A stretch of 24,644 bases of DNA from UBA6078 sp964468685 (GCA_964468685.1 CAYXUH010000018.1:1-24644); one strand, 5' to 3'; positions 7,349 through 17,044 are shown, counted from the stretch's first letter. Notes: generated by a model from the letters alone, not told the origin. Translations and numbers: made by a program.

Positions 7349-9013
7349 ATGGAAGCACGACCCTGGCATCGCCATTACGATTACAATGTCCCCACTACAA
7401 TTCGTTACCCAAGGATGCCTGTCCACCGTCTTCTTCAAATACCCACCGGCTCGTATCCTGATAAACCGGCCCTGAATTTTTATGGCTCCGAGATCACCTT
7501 TTGGGAATTGCGCCTGCAGGTTCTGCGCATGGCCAATGCCCTTGGGAGATTAGGCGTAAAAAAGGGTGAGCGGGTAGGGATTCATCTGCCCAACTGTCCC
7601 CAGTTTGTCATTGCCTACTATGCCACCCTTTCCCTGGGCGCAATCGTGGTTAACCTGAACCCGTTAAATACAGCTGACGAACTCAGGTCCATGTTTGAAA
7701 CCACAGGGCTGACGACCCTTATCACTTTTGACGGTGTGTTACCGGCAATCCGGACCGTTTCTCACGAGATGGAGATACCGAGGATCGTGGTCACGAAGAT
7801 AACGGATTACCTGGACGGGGTGAAAATGAGCAGTTCTAAAGACCTGGAACTGGAGGAGGGGTGGTATCATTTTTCGGAAATCCTCGATGAGTGTTCCGAC
7901 ACAAGACTCCCCAGGATCGATATCGTCCCGGATGATCCTGCCATGATACAGTTTACCGGGGGGACAACGGGGATTCCTAAGGGGGCAGTCCTGACACACG
8001 CTAATATCGTAGCAGCCACCATGGCATGTTCACTCTGGTCAAATGCCACTAGTAATCTTGTCAATCCGGAGAACCGTTCGGTCCTGGCAATCTTGCCGCT
8101 CTTTCATGTGTATGGGAATATTGTGGTGATGAACTTGGCCATGTTCAACTGTGCCACACAGATCCTGGTTCCCCGCTTTGATATAGATGAAATCATGGGA
8201 CTTCTGGCTAACTTCGAGAGAATCACCTATCTACCCACCGTGCCTACATTGATTACTGCCCTTATCAATCACCCCAAGGCAGCGGAGTTGAATCTGGCAA
8301 AGAGGCTTGGGGCTTTGAACTCAGGAGGCGCACCCATGCCTGTGGAACTTATTGAGCAAGTTGAGGATATGGGGATTTTCTATGGTGAGGGATATGGGAT
8401 GAGCGAGTCTACAGCTTTGGGAATCTCTTTACCCGTACTGGGCCTCAAGAAGGCGGGTAGTGTCGGGATACCCTTCATTGACAATGATGTACGTCTGGTT
8501 GATATTGAAAATGGTGAGGAAGATGTTCCACAAGGTGAGCCGGGAGAAATTATCATGAAAAGTCCTTTTGTCATGAAGGGTTACTGGAACAATCCGGAGG
8601 AAACAGCAAATCAGCTTCGCAATGGGTGGCTCTATACCGGGGATATAGGTCAAGTAGACGAGGATGGTTATTTTTTTATCGTAGACCGTAAAAAGGACCT
8701 GATTATCGCGAGTGGTTATAACATTTATCCCCGGGAGATCGATGAGGTCCTCTACCAGCACCCGAAGATACTGGAAGCAGTCGCCGTCGGGATACCCCAC
8801 GATTACAGGGGGGAAACGGTCAAGGCATTCGTCGTTTTGAAGCAAGGGGAAACCGCAACTGAACAGGAAATTCTTGACTTCTGCAGAGATAAACTTGCTG
8901 TATATAAGGCCCCGAAGATTGTGGAGTTTAGAGATGAACTTCCCAGATCACCGGTGGGGAAAGTACTGCGCAAGGTATTACGGGATGAAGAGGTAAAAAA
9001 CAAAAAAGCGTAG
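7349..9013 (+). CDS. AMP-forming acyl-CoA synthetase (long-chain type)
   Basis: This 554-residue adenylate-forming enzyme converts a carboxylic acid, ATP and CoA into acyl-CoA, AMP and PPi. The family motifs are in order: P-loop FTGGTTGIPKG (202-212), YGEGYGMSES (345-354), WLYTGDIG (427-434), DRKKDLIIASGYNIYPREID (446-465), and PRSPVGKVLRK with the catalytic Lys538. The length and motifs fit medium/long-chain fatty acid or aryl-acid ligases; the acyl chain cannot be deduced. The start has an excellent AGGAGGAG site 6 bases before the ATG. It stands alone on the plus strand, convergent with the Liv-type operon. Its G+C content is visibly lower than that of the genes to its left: a hand count gives 28 of 60 at 8161-8220 against 38 of 60 at 6001-6060. 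Confidence 0.94.
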   Translation: MEARPWHRHYDYNVPTTIRYPRMPVHRLLQIPTGSYPDKPALNFYGSEITFWELRLQVLRMANALGRLGVKKGERVGIHLPNCPQFVIAYYATLSLGAIVVNLNPLNTADELRSMFETTGLTTLITFDGVLPAIRTVSHEMEIPRIVVTKITDYLDGVKMSSSKDLELEEGWYHFSEILDECSDTRLPRIDIVPDDPAMIQFTGGTTGIPKGAVLTHANIVAATMACSLWSNATSNLVNPENRSVLAILPLFHVYGNIVVMNLAMFNCATQILVPRFDIDEIMGLLANFERITYLPTVPTLITALINHPKAAELNLAKRLGALNSGGAPMPVELIEQVEDMGIFYGEGYGMSESTALGISLPVLGLKKAGSVGIPFIDNDVRLVDIENGEEDVPQGEPGEIIMKSPFVMKGYWNNPEETANQLRNGWLYTGDIGQVDEDGYFFIVDRKKDLIIASGYNIYPREIDEVLYQHPKILEAVAVGIPHDYRGETVKAFVVLKQGETATEQEILDFCRDKLAVYKAPKIVEFRDELPRSPVGKVLRKVLRDEEVKNKKA

Positions 9014-9265
9014 GGGCTTAGCCCTTTGATAATTCATGCTGTCAGTTTGAAGGTGGAGTTTTTCATCTGAATTTCGGCAAGCAGGGCTTTTGCGTCAGCA
9101 GCGATTCTCCCCGATCAGGACAACGGCCCTCACCATAACCAAGCCAGCGAACGGCTGTTGTGACACCTCATATCCGGCGAATCTTCAGCGGCACACCATA
9201 CGCACAAGTATCCTCCCGAACGATCGATCAATAATTTATAGAAAGCAGACCCTTGTTCTGAACGT

Positions 9266-9303
9266 GATGAGAGAAGCCCGCCCCGAAGGGCAGGCTTCTC
9301 ATC
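9266..9303. terminator. long hairpin between convergent genes, probable bidirectional terminator
   Basis: GATGAG plus AAGCC on the left pairs with GGCTTCTCATC on the right, with a 2-base bulge. The inner stem is GCCC-CGAA-GGGC. It sits between the stop of the acyl-CoA synthetase (9013) and the stop of the binding-protein gene (9350, other strand). No T-run follows on either strand, so termination is inferred from position and stability. The rest of the 336-bp gap 9014-9349 shows nothing recognisable. Confidence 0.5.
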
Positions 9304-9349
9304 GCTATGCCATGGGCACAACGCCGTCGTCACCAGGGCTCACACAACC

Positions 9350-10882
9350 TTATTCCCCCCGCGGATCTTTCCCCTTACATCGTTCGCTCTTCGGATCGAT
9401 TCCGGGAAGTACGGCAGAGGCCGGAACATTATACGTTGGACCCGCGTTGCAGCATTTGTCATACCAGTAGTAAGGCGGAATATTGAACGACACCTGCTGC
9501 TCCTCGGGCGGCACAAACTCGGCAATCCTGAATCCCTGAATTGCCCTGTGATCACAGGCCCGCATCTTATACATCCTTCCGGTAACCGATTGAAAGGTAT
9601 CTCCCTCCCAGATGGGAATAATTTTCTCGGGATCGGTGCTCCCGGCTCTCTCAACAACACTCAAGAACCAGTAAAGCCCTTGCGACCACTGACCGAGAGT
9701 ACCCCCAGGATGTCTAAAAAGGGGCGTATTGTAAGGGGCCGATGCCGCTGTCCATTTCTTCCAATTATTGTTCCACGCTTTGTAATACTTTGTATAATTG
9801 GCAGTTACAAACGCGGGACCACCCCCAAGATCAGAATGCTTGATATTGATCAGGTTCTTTGTCCCTTCTATTCCCATACTGGTCAGCGAATTCGGCTCGT
9901 CAACAAACAGATTGCAAATGGGGATATTGAGACCCATAGCCCGCGCCTGTTTCAGGAGATTACCGCCATCGGGCAGCCAATCGCCCGTCCAGATGGCCTC
10001 GGCGCCAGATGCCTTGACCTTCGTCAGGTAGGGGGCAAAATCCGTTTCAAACAATCTGTGGTAGTCTTCACCTACTAACTCTGCCTCAGGATAGTACTCC
10101 TTAAGCCCCTCTTTAAATCCCTCCGCCATGCCATGACCGAAAGAGTAATCCTGGCAGATAATATAAAACTTTTTCTCCTTCTTCCGGATCTTCCCAAGGT
10201 AATAGGCCATGCCACGACCAATCATCCCGGTGGTAGCTTCAGGCTGAAAGGCATAACGGGTGAAGTTTTCGGCATCCAGAAGCACAGGGGCCAAGGCGCC
10301 TACATTGATGGATATAACCTTGTGCTTGCCTGCCATAGAGTTCTGGATCTTCATCATGTTGCTTCCACTCGTTCCGATAAGGGCAACAACCTTATCCTTG
10401 AGGATCGCTTTTTCTACCGCAGTTCGACAGCGATCCGGTTTGGACATAGTATCCACCTTGTACAGGGCTATTTTCTTCCTTTTGCCGTCCACCAGAATTC
10501 CACCCCGGCGGTTAATATCGTAGGCGGGAAATGTCATGCAAGCCCATGCGAGATCACCATTGAGCGCTCCGGGGCCTGAGTGAGGCCACACAACACCAAT
10601 CTTGATGGTATCTCCCTTAGGGTTCTCCCATTTGGAAGGATCGAAACCGCTCATGTCTGCCATCTTGTCGGAATCAAAGATGATATTCGGCTTACCAAAG
10701 ATCGCCTTGTCTTCAGGCGTGAGGATCATCTTATCCATATATTGATCCACGAACGCCTGGATATATGGATCCGACAACTTGCTATCAAACAACTTTGCAG
10801 CCGTACACGGGCCGCCCATAAACAGCAACACGATTGATACCAATACTCCCACTATCAAAATGCGTTTACCCAAAATATTCAT
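9350..10882 (-). CDS. Liv-type ABC transporter periplasmic substrate-binding protein
   Basis: This 510-residue secreted protein has the type-1 periplasmic binding fold of the branched-chain amino acid (Liv) family. Residues 1-29 form a signal peptide (MNILGKRILIVGVLVSIVLL, then a TAA-K cut site). The ligand-binding body opens at about 92-105 (IKIGVVWPHSGPG), with GTSGSNMM and DYSFGHGMAEGFKEG as family landmarks. It is longer than typical LivK (about 370-400) because about 60 extra residues precede the first domain and a tail follows. That tail has a CC pair and a further Cys. I chose the ATG at 10882, which follows GGGAGGG, over a TTG at 10933. It is the last gene of livH-livM-livG-livF on this strand, 143 bp after livF. 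The ligand may be an aromatic or branched acid rather than an amino acid. Confidence 0.92.
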   Translation of the reverse strand: MNILGKRILIVGVLVSIVLLFMGGPCTAAKLFDSKLSDPYIQAFVDQYMDKMILTPEDKAIFGKPNIIFDSDKMADMSGFDPSKWENPKGDTIKIGVVWPHSGPGALNGDLAWACMTFPAYDINRRGGILVDGKRKKIALYKVDTMSKPDRCRTAVEKAILKDKVVALIGTSGSNMMKIQNSMAGKHKVISINVGALAPVLLDAENFTRYAFQPEATTGMIGRGMAYYLGKIRKKEKKFYIICQDYSFGHGMAEGFKEGLKEYYPEAELVGEDYHRLFETDFAPYLTKVKASGAEAIWTGDWLPDGGNLLKQARAMGLNIPICNLFVDEPNSLTSMGIEGTKNLINIKHSDLGGGPAFVTANYTKYYKAWNNNWKKWTAASAPYNTPLFRHPGGTLGQWSQGLYWFLSVVERAGSTDPEKIIPIWEGDTFQSVTGRMYKMRACDHRAIQGFRIAEFVPPEEQQVSFNIPPYYWYDKCCNAGPTYNVPASAVLPGIDPKSERCKGKDPRGE

Positions 10883-11025
10883 AGCTATTCCCTCCCTTTT
10901 TTTATGTATTTCCATTAAAAGATGACCACACAATTAGGCGAACACTCACAATCTTTCCGTTTCCAGTGTCCATCCCACTTCCCCTTTTCCCACTGAATCT
11001 TCCGGACCTTAGGGAACTACCCTCC

Positions 11026-11742
11026 TTATGCTTCAAGATATTTTGCAAGAATCTCCTGGTTATTGGTCAGTTCATCGATGGTACCGCCATAGCCAATATG
11101 AGCTTTACCCATCAGATAGACCCGCTGGGCTAGTGATAAGGCTATTCTCAGGTTGTGTTCCACCAGCAAAATCGCTACCCCTGCCTTGTGTATTTCCCCC
11201 AGGATGTCCCGCACCTCTTCCTTCATCTGGGGCGCCAGACCCTCCGTCGGTTCATCCACCAGCAGGAGGTGGGGGTTACCCATAAGCGAACGGCCGATGG
11301 ACAGCATCTGTTGCTCTCCCCCAGATAAAAAGCAACCCTGTGAAGCGTGCCGTTTTTCAAGCATGGGGAAATGACTGTATATCCTTTCGACTGTCCAGAT
11401 ATTGGGATTCTCCGGATCCTCAAACCTTTTATTCTTAACTCCCAGCATGAGATTGTCGAACACCGACAACTCGGGAAAAATCCTCCGGTCTTCAGGGACA
11501 TAGCTGATCCCCTCTCTGGCTATCTTGTAGGGGGGGAAGCCTTTGATATTCTTTCCCTTAAAGAGAACCGATCCTGACCGTGGGCTCACCAGCCCCATGA
11601 TCGTCTTGAGAGCAGTGCTTTTACCCATCCCGTTACGTCCCAACAAGGCAACGAGCTCGCCCTCGTCGACATTGATGGTGACATCCCGCAATACATGGCT
11701 TGCGCCATAAAAGGTATTCACCTTGTCTACTTCTAGCAGCAT
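11026..11742 (-). CDS. livF: Branched-chain amino acid-type ABC transporter ATPase LivF
   Basis: This 238-residue cytoplasmic ATPase powers the importer together with LivG. It has Walker A GRNGMGKST (35-43), the signature LSGGEQQ (139-145), Walker B LLLVDEPTEGL (159-169) and the H-loop histidine in LLVEHNLR. YVPEDRRIFPELSV after the Q-loop is typical for LivF and separates it from LivG. Length is normal. It lies 128 bp after livG, the widest gap between the ATPase and permease genes of the operon. That gap (11743-11870) shows no gene. Confidence 0.95.
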   Translation of the reverse strand: MLLEVDKVNTFYGASHVLRDVTINVDEGELVALLGRNGMGKSTALKTIMGLVSPRSGSVLFKGKNIKGFPPYKIAREGISYVPEDRRIFPELSVFDNLMLGVKNKRFEDPENPNIWTVERIYSHFPMLEKRHASQGCFLSGGEQQMLSIGRSLMGNPHLLLVDEPTEGLAPQMKEEVRDILGEIHKAGVAILLVEHNLRIALSLAQRVYLMGKAHIGYGGTIDELTNNQEILAKYLEA

Positions 11743-11870
11743 GTAATTTACCCTTTCCCCTCAGCTTTGATTAAACGAGAAGGCCTCACAGTCCACCATA
11801 TCCAGAGCCGAACACCGCGGCATGAAGCCTTTCAAAAAAGACGGCTGCCATATCCACAATCCCCATAACC

Positions 11871-12620
11871 TCAAGCAACGTGCAAATCCCCTAAATATGC
11901 ATCCTTGACATCCTGGTTCTCGCGAATATCCTCAGGCAAACCTGTCGCCAGGATTTCCCCGTAGTGTAAAACCGTAATCCGATCAGCAATGGAAAATACA
12001 ACATCCATGTCATGTTCGATAATCACCGTTGTCTTTCCCTCGGTGAGTTTCCTCACCAACTCGACAGCAGTTTTCGTCTCCTCCTTTGACATGCCGGCGG
12101 TGAATTCATCCAGCAACACAAGATCAGGGTCCGTGCCGAAAGCCATGGTTATATCCAGTGCCCTCGATTTGCCATAGGAAAGATTACAGGCCAATACATC
12201 TCGCTCATTGGTCAAGCCGACTTTCTCCAGCAGATCTTCCGTCTCGCGAGTGATCTCTTTCATTTTTTGCACGTATCTGAACAAATCATATCGAATCCCA
12301 TACTTCGCCATGACAGCAAGCCGAAGATTCTGGAAAGCCGTCATATTTTGAAAGGTACTCGTAATCTGGAAGGATCGTCCCATTTTCATGCGGCACAAGT
12401 GGTGCGGTGTCATACCGGTGACATCCTTCCCCTTGAAAAACACTCTCCCCCCGCTCGGTCGATACGTACCGGTTATCGTATTGAAAAGGGTTGTCTTTCC
12501 CGCACCGTTGGGGCCGATTATCACATGGCGTTCACCCTCCGCCACCTCCAGGTTTATATGGAAAAGCACTTTCAACCCACTGAAATCATGATACAAATCT
12601 TTGGTTTCCAGGATATTCAT
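11871..12620 (-). CDS. livG: Branched-chain amino acid-type ABC transporter ATPase LivG
   Basis: This 249-residue partner ATPase carries Walker A GPNGAGKTT (36-44), the LivG-type signature LSYG (147-150) and Walker B LVLLDE (167-172) with TAGMS after it. The H-loop is IIEHDMDVV. GRSFQITSTFQNMTAFQNL is the LivG Q-loop region. Two departures from consensus are visible: the usual DEP is DEF (Phe173), and the LSYGQQR signature reads LSYGKSR. Catalytic residues are intact, so it should work. Its ATG overlaps the stop of livM by 4 bases (12617-12620), which indicates translational coupling. Confidence 0.95.
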   Translation of the reverse strand: MNILETKDLYHDFSGLKVLFHINLEVAEGERHVIIGPNGAGKTTLFNTITGTYRPSGGRVFFKGKDVTGMTPHHLCRMKMGRSFQITSTFQNMTAFQNLRLAVMAKYGIRYDLFRYVQKMKEITRETEDLLEKVGLTNERDVLACNLSYGKSRALDITMAFGTDPDLVLLDEFTAGMSKEETKTAVELVRKLTEGKTTVIIEHDMDVVFSIADRITVLHYGEILATGLPEDIRENQDVKDAYLGDLHVA

Positions 12621-13621
12621 GCTGTCTTCTCCTCTTCAACGCTGCCGGCCCGCCACGCAGCCCACCGCACGCGCAATACCGGGACAAGGCCCATAAGACC
12701 CATGGGAGTAAACAAAACCGCGAGTACGAGGATTGCCCCTATCACCAATTCTATCCTATCCGTATATTCGGCCACTACCTCCTCCAACAAAAAGAATATT
12801 CCGGTCCCCAGGATGGGGCCAAAGAAGCTCCCTATGCCACCCAGGATGCTCGCAGTGATCGGTGTAAAAGATACCATTATACCAAACTGGCCGTCCGCGG
12901 ATACCAGATTGGAATAGACCGCATAGACCGATCCCGCCACACCTGCAAAAGCCGCCGACAACAGATAGATCAGGCCTCTCGACAAAATCGTTTGGTATCC
13001 CAGGTAGTTGATCCGTTTCAGATTATCCCGAATTCCCTGCTGAACCTGGCCAAAGGGCGTCTTCGTAAAAAACCACATCAGCCACAGGCTCCCCCCCAGG
13101 AGAATCAGCACCAAGTAGTAGAAATTCGACGATCCTGGCTCCATACTGATTGACAAGGGGCCAAAGATCTCCACCCCCGGTGTCGGAAAGTTCCCGATCC
13201 CATCTTCTCCACCGGTGATACCCCTCAATTTCAATGCCAGCGTGTACATGAACATACCCAATGCCAGATGAACCATGGCAAAGGCCGACCCGCGCACTCG
13301 AGTTGCGATGGGAGAAATCACCAGAGCCAACAATACTGATGCGAGAACACCGATCCCTATAGCGGGCAAGAGAGATATCCCTTCGATATGCTTCAGGGCC
13401 AGAGCAGTCCCATAACCGCCAAAACCGAAAAATATCGCATGGCCAAAGCTCATCAGCCCCGTGTAGCCTAACAGCATGTTCAGAGAAACCGCATATACGG
13501 CGAAGATGATCATGGTAATAAACAGGCCTGTGTAATAAGGACCGATCATCTTCGGCAACGCAACGCAGACGAGAGCGAACAGAAACCACAATATAATTTT
13601 AATCGTTGTCTTATTCATCAT
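12617..13621 (-). CDS. livM: Branched-chain amino acid-type ABC transporter permease LivM
   Basis: This 334-residue integral membrane protein is one of the two permeases of the importer. Hydrophobic segments run along its whole length. The conserved LivM motif GYTGLMSFGHAIFFGFGGY is at 52-70, and the EAA-like region lies around KTPFGQVQQGIRDN. The C-terminus is a charged cytoplasmic tail ending EEEKTA. Two adjacent ATG codons (13621, 13618) are possible starts. The first overlaps the livH end by 11 bases (13611-13621), and the gene end overlaps livG by 4, so livH, livM and livG form one tightly coupled unit. Confidence 0.94.
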   Translation of the reverse strand: MMNKTTIKIILWFLFALVCVALPKMIGPYYTGLFITMIIFAVYAVSLNMLLGYTGLMSFGHAIFFGFGGYGTALALKHIEGISLLPAIGIGVLASVLLALVISPIATRVRGSAFAMVHLALGMFMYTLALKLRGITGGEDGIGNFPTPGVEIFGPLSISMEPGSSNFYYLVLILLGGSLWLMWFFTKTPFGQVQQGIRDNLKRINYLGYQTILSRGLIYLLSAAFAGVAGSVYAVYSNLVSADGQFGIMVSFTPITASILGGIGSFFGPILGTGIFFLLEEVVAEYTDRIELVIGAILVLAVLFTPMGLMGLVPVLRVRWAAWRAGSVEEEKTA

Positions 13622-14495
13622 GTTCTTCTATCACCCCGAATAGTCCCTGCGGCCGTATGGCAAGAACAATAGCCATGAAGCTTACCATCAGAACCGGCGC
13701 TAATTGAGAAACAAATTGAATGCCATAAGAGTGGAGCAGTCCAAAAATAATGGATACAACAAAAGCCCCGAGCAAACTCCCGAATCCTCCTGTAATGACT
13801 ACTATGAAGGCGTCCATCCCCACCTGGTCAGCCAGCCCAGGAAACACCGTAAGCATGGGTGCGACGACCACACCTGCAATCCCCGCCAGCCACGTTCCGA
13901 AACCGAATACAAGCGTGAACACCACGGGCACGTTGATACCCAAGGCATTCACCATATCACTATCCGACACGGCTGCCCGGACAATCTTCCCCACACGTGT
14001 TCCGTATAAAACGAACACCATGAGCACGATGACCAGGAGGGTGATACCAATTACAAACACTCGATACACAGGGAACTGGATATCCCCTATTGACACAATG
14101 CCGTTCAATAATGGTGGAGGTGCAACCGGAAGGTATGTGGTGCCCCAGATCTCCATGACACCTCCCAATATCAGCATCATCACGCCCACTGTCAAAAGCA
14201 GGTGGCCCAAGTGCCCCTGGGCGTAGATCCGCCGGAGAATGAACCGCTCCAGTACAACGCCCAGCATCGCCAAAAGTAACGGTGCTAGGAGGAGTGCGAG
14301 CCAGTAGCTCCCCGTCAGGGAGATAATCTCGTAACAGAAATAAGCTGCGAGCATGAAAAAAGCACCGTGGGCCAGATTCAAAATACTCATCATGCCAAAG
14401 ATGATGGTCAATCCCGAGGCAATCAGAAAAAGGATCGCGGCGTAGGCTAAACCATGAAGCCCTTGCGCCACATACATTGCGGTTGTTGAATCCAT
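13611..14495 (-). CDS. livH: Branched-chain amino acid-type ABC transporter permease LivH
   Basis: This 294-residue permease has the usual LivH length and the signature GLTIIFGMMSILNLAHGAFF near residues 28-47. Hydrophobic segments continue to the end, and GFGSLLGAFVVSIIFG is the conserved late helix. The ATG at 14495 follows GAGGGGGAAA. It is the first gene of the operon livH-livM-livG-livF-binding protein. A possible promoter lies about 60 bp upstream. Confidence 0.95.
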   Translation of the reverse strand: MDSTTAMYVAQGLHGLAYAAILFLIASGLTIIFGMMSILNLAHGAFFMLAAYFCYEIISLTGSYWLALLLAPLLLAMLGVVLERFILRRIYAQGHLGHLLLTVGVMMLILGGVMEIWGTTYLPVAPPPLLNGIVSIGDIQFPVYRVFVIGITLLVIVLMVFVLYGTRVGKIVRAAVSDSDMVNALGINVPVVFTLVFGFGTWLAGIAGVVVAPMLTVFPGLADQVGMDAFIVVITGGFGSLLGAFVVSIIFGLLHSYGIQFVSQLAPVLMVSFMAIVLAIRPQGLFGVIEEHDE

Positions 14496-15175
14496 CAGTT
14501 TCCCCCTCAGAAATTTTTTGGTTCTTTCGGAATAAGAGTTGAGTTGTTTTTGTTGAATATAAACGTTTCTTAAGCACTGCTAAACAAAACAGCGCCTCGT
14601 ATACACTAACACGGCACCTGATCCTGCCCCAGCGGGGGCAACGGACTTCTTTGTATTATGCACAACCCTGCGTGGACCTTTCGGACCCTGGCCATATCTC
14701 CAGACAGTAATCCGGAGTTTTATGCGACTGGATGAATATATGAGTAAGAGTTGAAGGGAGCCCCCATGATGCGATCCAGGCTTTCGAAATGTAGACTACT
14801 TCTCGATCAAGGTAATTCAGCATCGCGGATTCTCACCCCCAGGGGCTCATCTTGGTAAAGGAAACCCTTGCGCTAATGAAACACCACCCCGGCAATCAAA
14901 CATGTCAAGTGGCATGCCGGACTCGATCTAGCGTCAAAACCAATGACGAATTTACGCTTTAGAATGCACAATCACCCACAAATATCATAAATAGGCTAGC
15001 TAATTTTATCCCGACGGTCAAGAAAAAAATCGGTTTTTCGTACAGCGGTCGTGACATGTCTTGTCCACAAACCATATCTTCACGGTGCAATCAGGCACCA
15101 GTTCCCTCAAGCTGCACTGTGGTTCAGAGCACATTGACGGTATTTCGGCATTTACCGAGACATTATCATGCCAGG
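14496..15175. other. 680-bp gap without a recognisable gene
   Basis: The gap separates the end of the CoA-transferase operon from the start of the liv operon. It holds the possible liv promoter and the hairpins TGCCCC-AGCG-GGGGCA (14625-14640) and GGTGC-AATCAG-GCACC (15084-15099). An A/T tract around 15021-15039 would give a T-run on the minus strand, possibly ending the CoA-transferase transcript. A 55-codon ORF on the minus strand (14823-14656, MLNYLDREVVYISKAW...) has no good ribosome site and no family I recognise. The length and lack of coding signal suggest decayed sequence. Confidence 0.5.
14556..14584 (-). promoter_or_regulatory. possible promoter of the liv operon
   Basis: On the minus strand TATATT (14561-14556, 5 of 6 for a -10 box) has TTTAGC (14584-14579, 3 of 6) 17 bp upstream. 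Position relative to the livH start (14495) is right, but the -35 box is poor. Confidence 0.35.
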
Positions 15176-16000
15176 CTACATCTTGCCCCGCTGTTGGGCC
15201 CGTTTGACGACACTATCGATGGTTAGTTCGGTCGCCACCTCTCTGCCCATAGATATCGTGGGGGCAAACTGTCTAACAAAGTCGATTTCCCTGTCAGTTG
15301 GCCGCTCTGTCTCCGATAATTCGGGAGAGACCTTCAGGTCCCAGGGAACATCGTTTCTGACATCATCCACCGTTATCCCAGGGTGGATCTGTGCTAGGTA
15401 CAGTTCCTTCGTTTCAGCATCAAACCTGAAAACACCCTTGGTAGTGAGCAACATCGACGGCCCCGAATCTTGGGGGAATAGACCTGAATCGTTACGACTG
15501 TTACCGCCCGTAAGGTGACCCGGAGAGGTCAGGTAATCCAGTTTCTCCACGAACTCACCGCCAAGCATGGTGAGGACCGTGTGCCCCGCATAGGATATGA
15601 AGTCGGCGGCCCCCCCCGATCCAGGAAGTCTGAGTGTGGGGTTGTAGTAATCACCGATGCAGGTGGTGTTCAGGTTACCGTACTTGTCGATCTGAGCGAC
15701 ACCCAGAAAGCAGACATCGACAAAACCGCGGTAGGTCATCGTAAAGGCCGAGAAGAGGTCCGTGGCACAGGAAAACCCCCGGCATGAATGAGCGTCGGCT
15801 ATGTGGTTGAGGGAAACCAGGGGCTCGAAATCGATGATCCCCGACTCCATCATCAAACTCGCGTGGGGGGCATAGAGGGCCTTGGCCAGGGCGCCCGCCG
15901 CGGTCGGCAGACCCACACCGAGGATTACGTTCTCATAGTCATTGATTTCCTTCGCACAGGTTATGACCAACAGTTCGTTCAGTGTGTATCCCTTACTCAT
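15176..16000 (-). CDS. CoA-transferase beta subunit (glutaconate CoA-transferase B-like)
   Basis: This 274-residue subunit of a family I CoA-transferase moves CoA between acyl groups; some relatives act as ring-opening CoA hydrolases instead. VILGVGLPTAAGALA (25-39) and the MESG motif with E52 correspond to the catalytic-glutamate region of glutaconate CoA-transferase B. GSGGAADF (127-134) and LTSPGHLTGG follow as in the family. The C-terminal tail TELTIDSVVKRAQQRGKM is echoed by the remnant at 6788-6913. Its ATG at 16000 overlaps the alpha stop by 8 bases (15993-16000), so the two subunits are translationally coupled. The acyl substrate cannot be told; IpdB-like or GctB-like roles are both possible. 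Confidence 0.9.
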   Translation of the reverse strand: MSKGYTLNELLVITCAKEINDYENVILGVGLPTAAGALAKALYAPHASLMMESGIIDFEPLVSLNHIADAHSCRGFSCATDLFSAFTMTYRGFVDVCFLGVAQIDKYGNLNTTCIGDYYNPTLRLPGSGGAADFISYAGHTVLTMLGGEFVEKLDYLTSPGHLTGGNSRNDSGLFPQDSGPSMLLTTKGVFRFDAETKELYLAQIHPGITVDDVRNDVPWDLKVSPELSETERPTDREIDFVRQFAPTISMGREVATELTIDSVVKRAQQRGKM

Positions 16001-17042
16001 AGAGCATCCCCCTCTCTTCCATAGTCTTTTCCATCTCTTTCAAGGTAATGCCCATTGCCCTCTCTTTTCCGTTTTCATCCCAGGCCGAAGTGAATGCGGA
16101 GCCATAGTTGGCCGGTGTGGAATAGAAGGCCTTGGCCCGAATACTATCGAGCATTCCCAGACCGAATTTATCTGCGTAATGATCGAGGTAGGCTTCCCGA
16201 TCCTCACAGCCATATACCCATTCGTCCATCCAGGCCTTGGCACCATCGGCCGTCGCGTTCTCCTGCATGAACATCCCGTAAAAGAAGCGATCCATATTGT
16301 AGTATCCCAGGACTTCCGTGGGGTGAGCACCCCAAGGGATTTCGACGACGGCGTTGACCCGATATGCCGGGATAATCGTAAAATGAGGGCTTGCCTGGAT
16401 CACATCATGCTCGACGATCTCCTCACAGGAGACAATGATCTTCTTGCTGCACAGGGCCGCGGCGGCAACGCTCCCCATCGAACCCCAGTACTGCGCATTG
16501 CCATACCGATCGGCGCGCTGGACATGGATGATACAGGTGTCTGGATTGGCGGCTGGAACGGTGAGCACCTTTTTCCCCGTATAGGGGCAGGTGATGACTC
16601 GGTACTTGTCCTCACCCATGAACCCCCGTTTTGTAAAGAGATCGGTCGCCATAACCCCTTCGAAAACCTGCATAAAGGAAAACCCATGCATACCGGCCAC
16701 CAGACGGGCATTGTAATTGAAGTTCGTATAGTCTTCCCATTCAAGGGTACCAGCCTGCATGGCACGCTGAACGGCTCCACCTCCCTTCTTCCCCCCCGAA
16801 CGCAGGACGTAGGTGGTGACCAACCGATCCACACATCCCGCGTTGACCAAGACATCCACATCGAGAACGCCCGACTGAGAGTAAAGTGTAAAACCCTTCT
16901 TTTCCTGCCGGCAGATCTCGTAAACAAATTCACAGCAGGTTCCCACCGTATAATTCCCGATGATCAGTTGTTCGCCATCGACCACAAACCGGCTGATCGC
17001 CTCTCTGGCAGACATCACCTTGTTTTCGTTGTTGTTCGCCAT
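15993..17042 (-). CDS. CoA-transferase alpha subunit (glutaconate CoA-transferase A-like)
   Basis: This 349-residue partner of the beta subunit has SAREAISRFVVDGEQLIIGN at the N-terminus, GGKKGGGAVQRAM and VFEGVMATDL mid-protein, and HVQRADRYGNAQYWG in the core. The long C-terminal segment with AKAWMDEWVYGCEDREAYL is typical of glutaconate CoA-transferase A relatives. I use the ATG at 17042. A longer frame starting with TTG at 17069 would translate the G-run and is less likely. The ribosome site is a run of 11 G (17045-17055) only two bases before the ATG, so replication slippage there would change the translation signal. The NUDIX gene lies 85 bp upstream on the same strand. Confidence 0.9.
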   Translation of the reverse strand: MANNNENKVMSAREAISRFVVDGEQLIIGNYTVGTCCEFVYEICRQEKKGFTLYSQSGVLDVDVLVNAGCVDRLVTTYVLRSGGKKGGGAVQRAMQAGTLEWEDYTNFNYNARLVAGMHGFSFMQVFEGVMATDLFTKRGFMGEDKYRVITCPYTGKKVLTVPAANPDTCIIHVQRADRYGNAQYWGSMGSVAAAALCSKKIIVSCEEIVEHDVIQASPHFTIIPAYRVNAVVEIPWGAHPTEVLGYYNMDRFFYGMFMQENATADGAKAWMDEWVYGCEDREAYLDHYADKFGLGMLDSIRAKAFYSTPANYGSAFTSAWDENGKERAMGITLKEMEKTMEERGMLYE

Positions 17043-17044
17043 AT

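Noticed and set aside
14656..14823. 55-codon minus-strand ORF in the gap before the liv operon
   Set aside because: No ribosome site, no recognisable family and no conserved partner in the window; kept only as a note in the gap entry.
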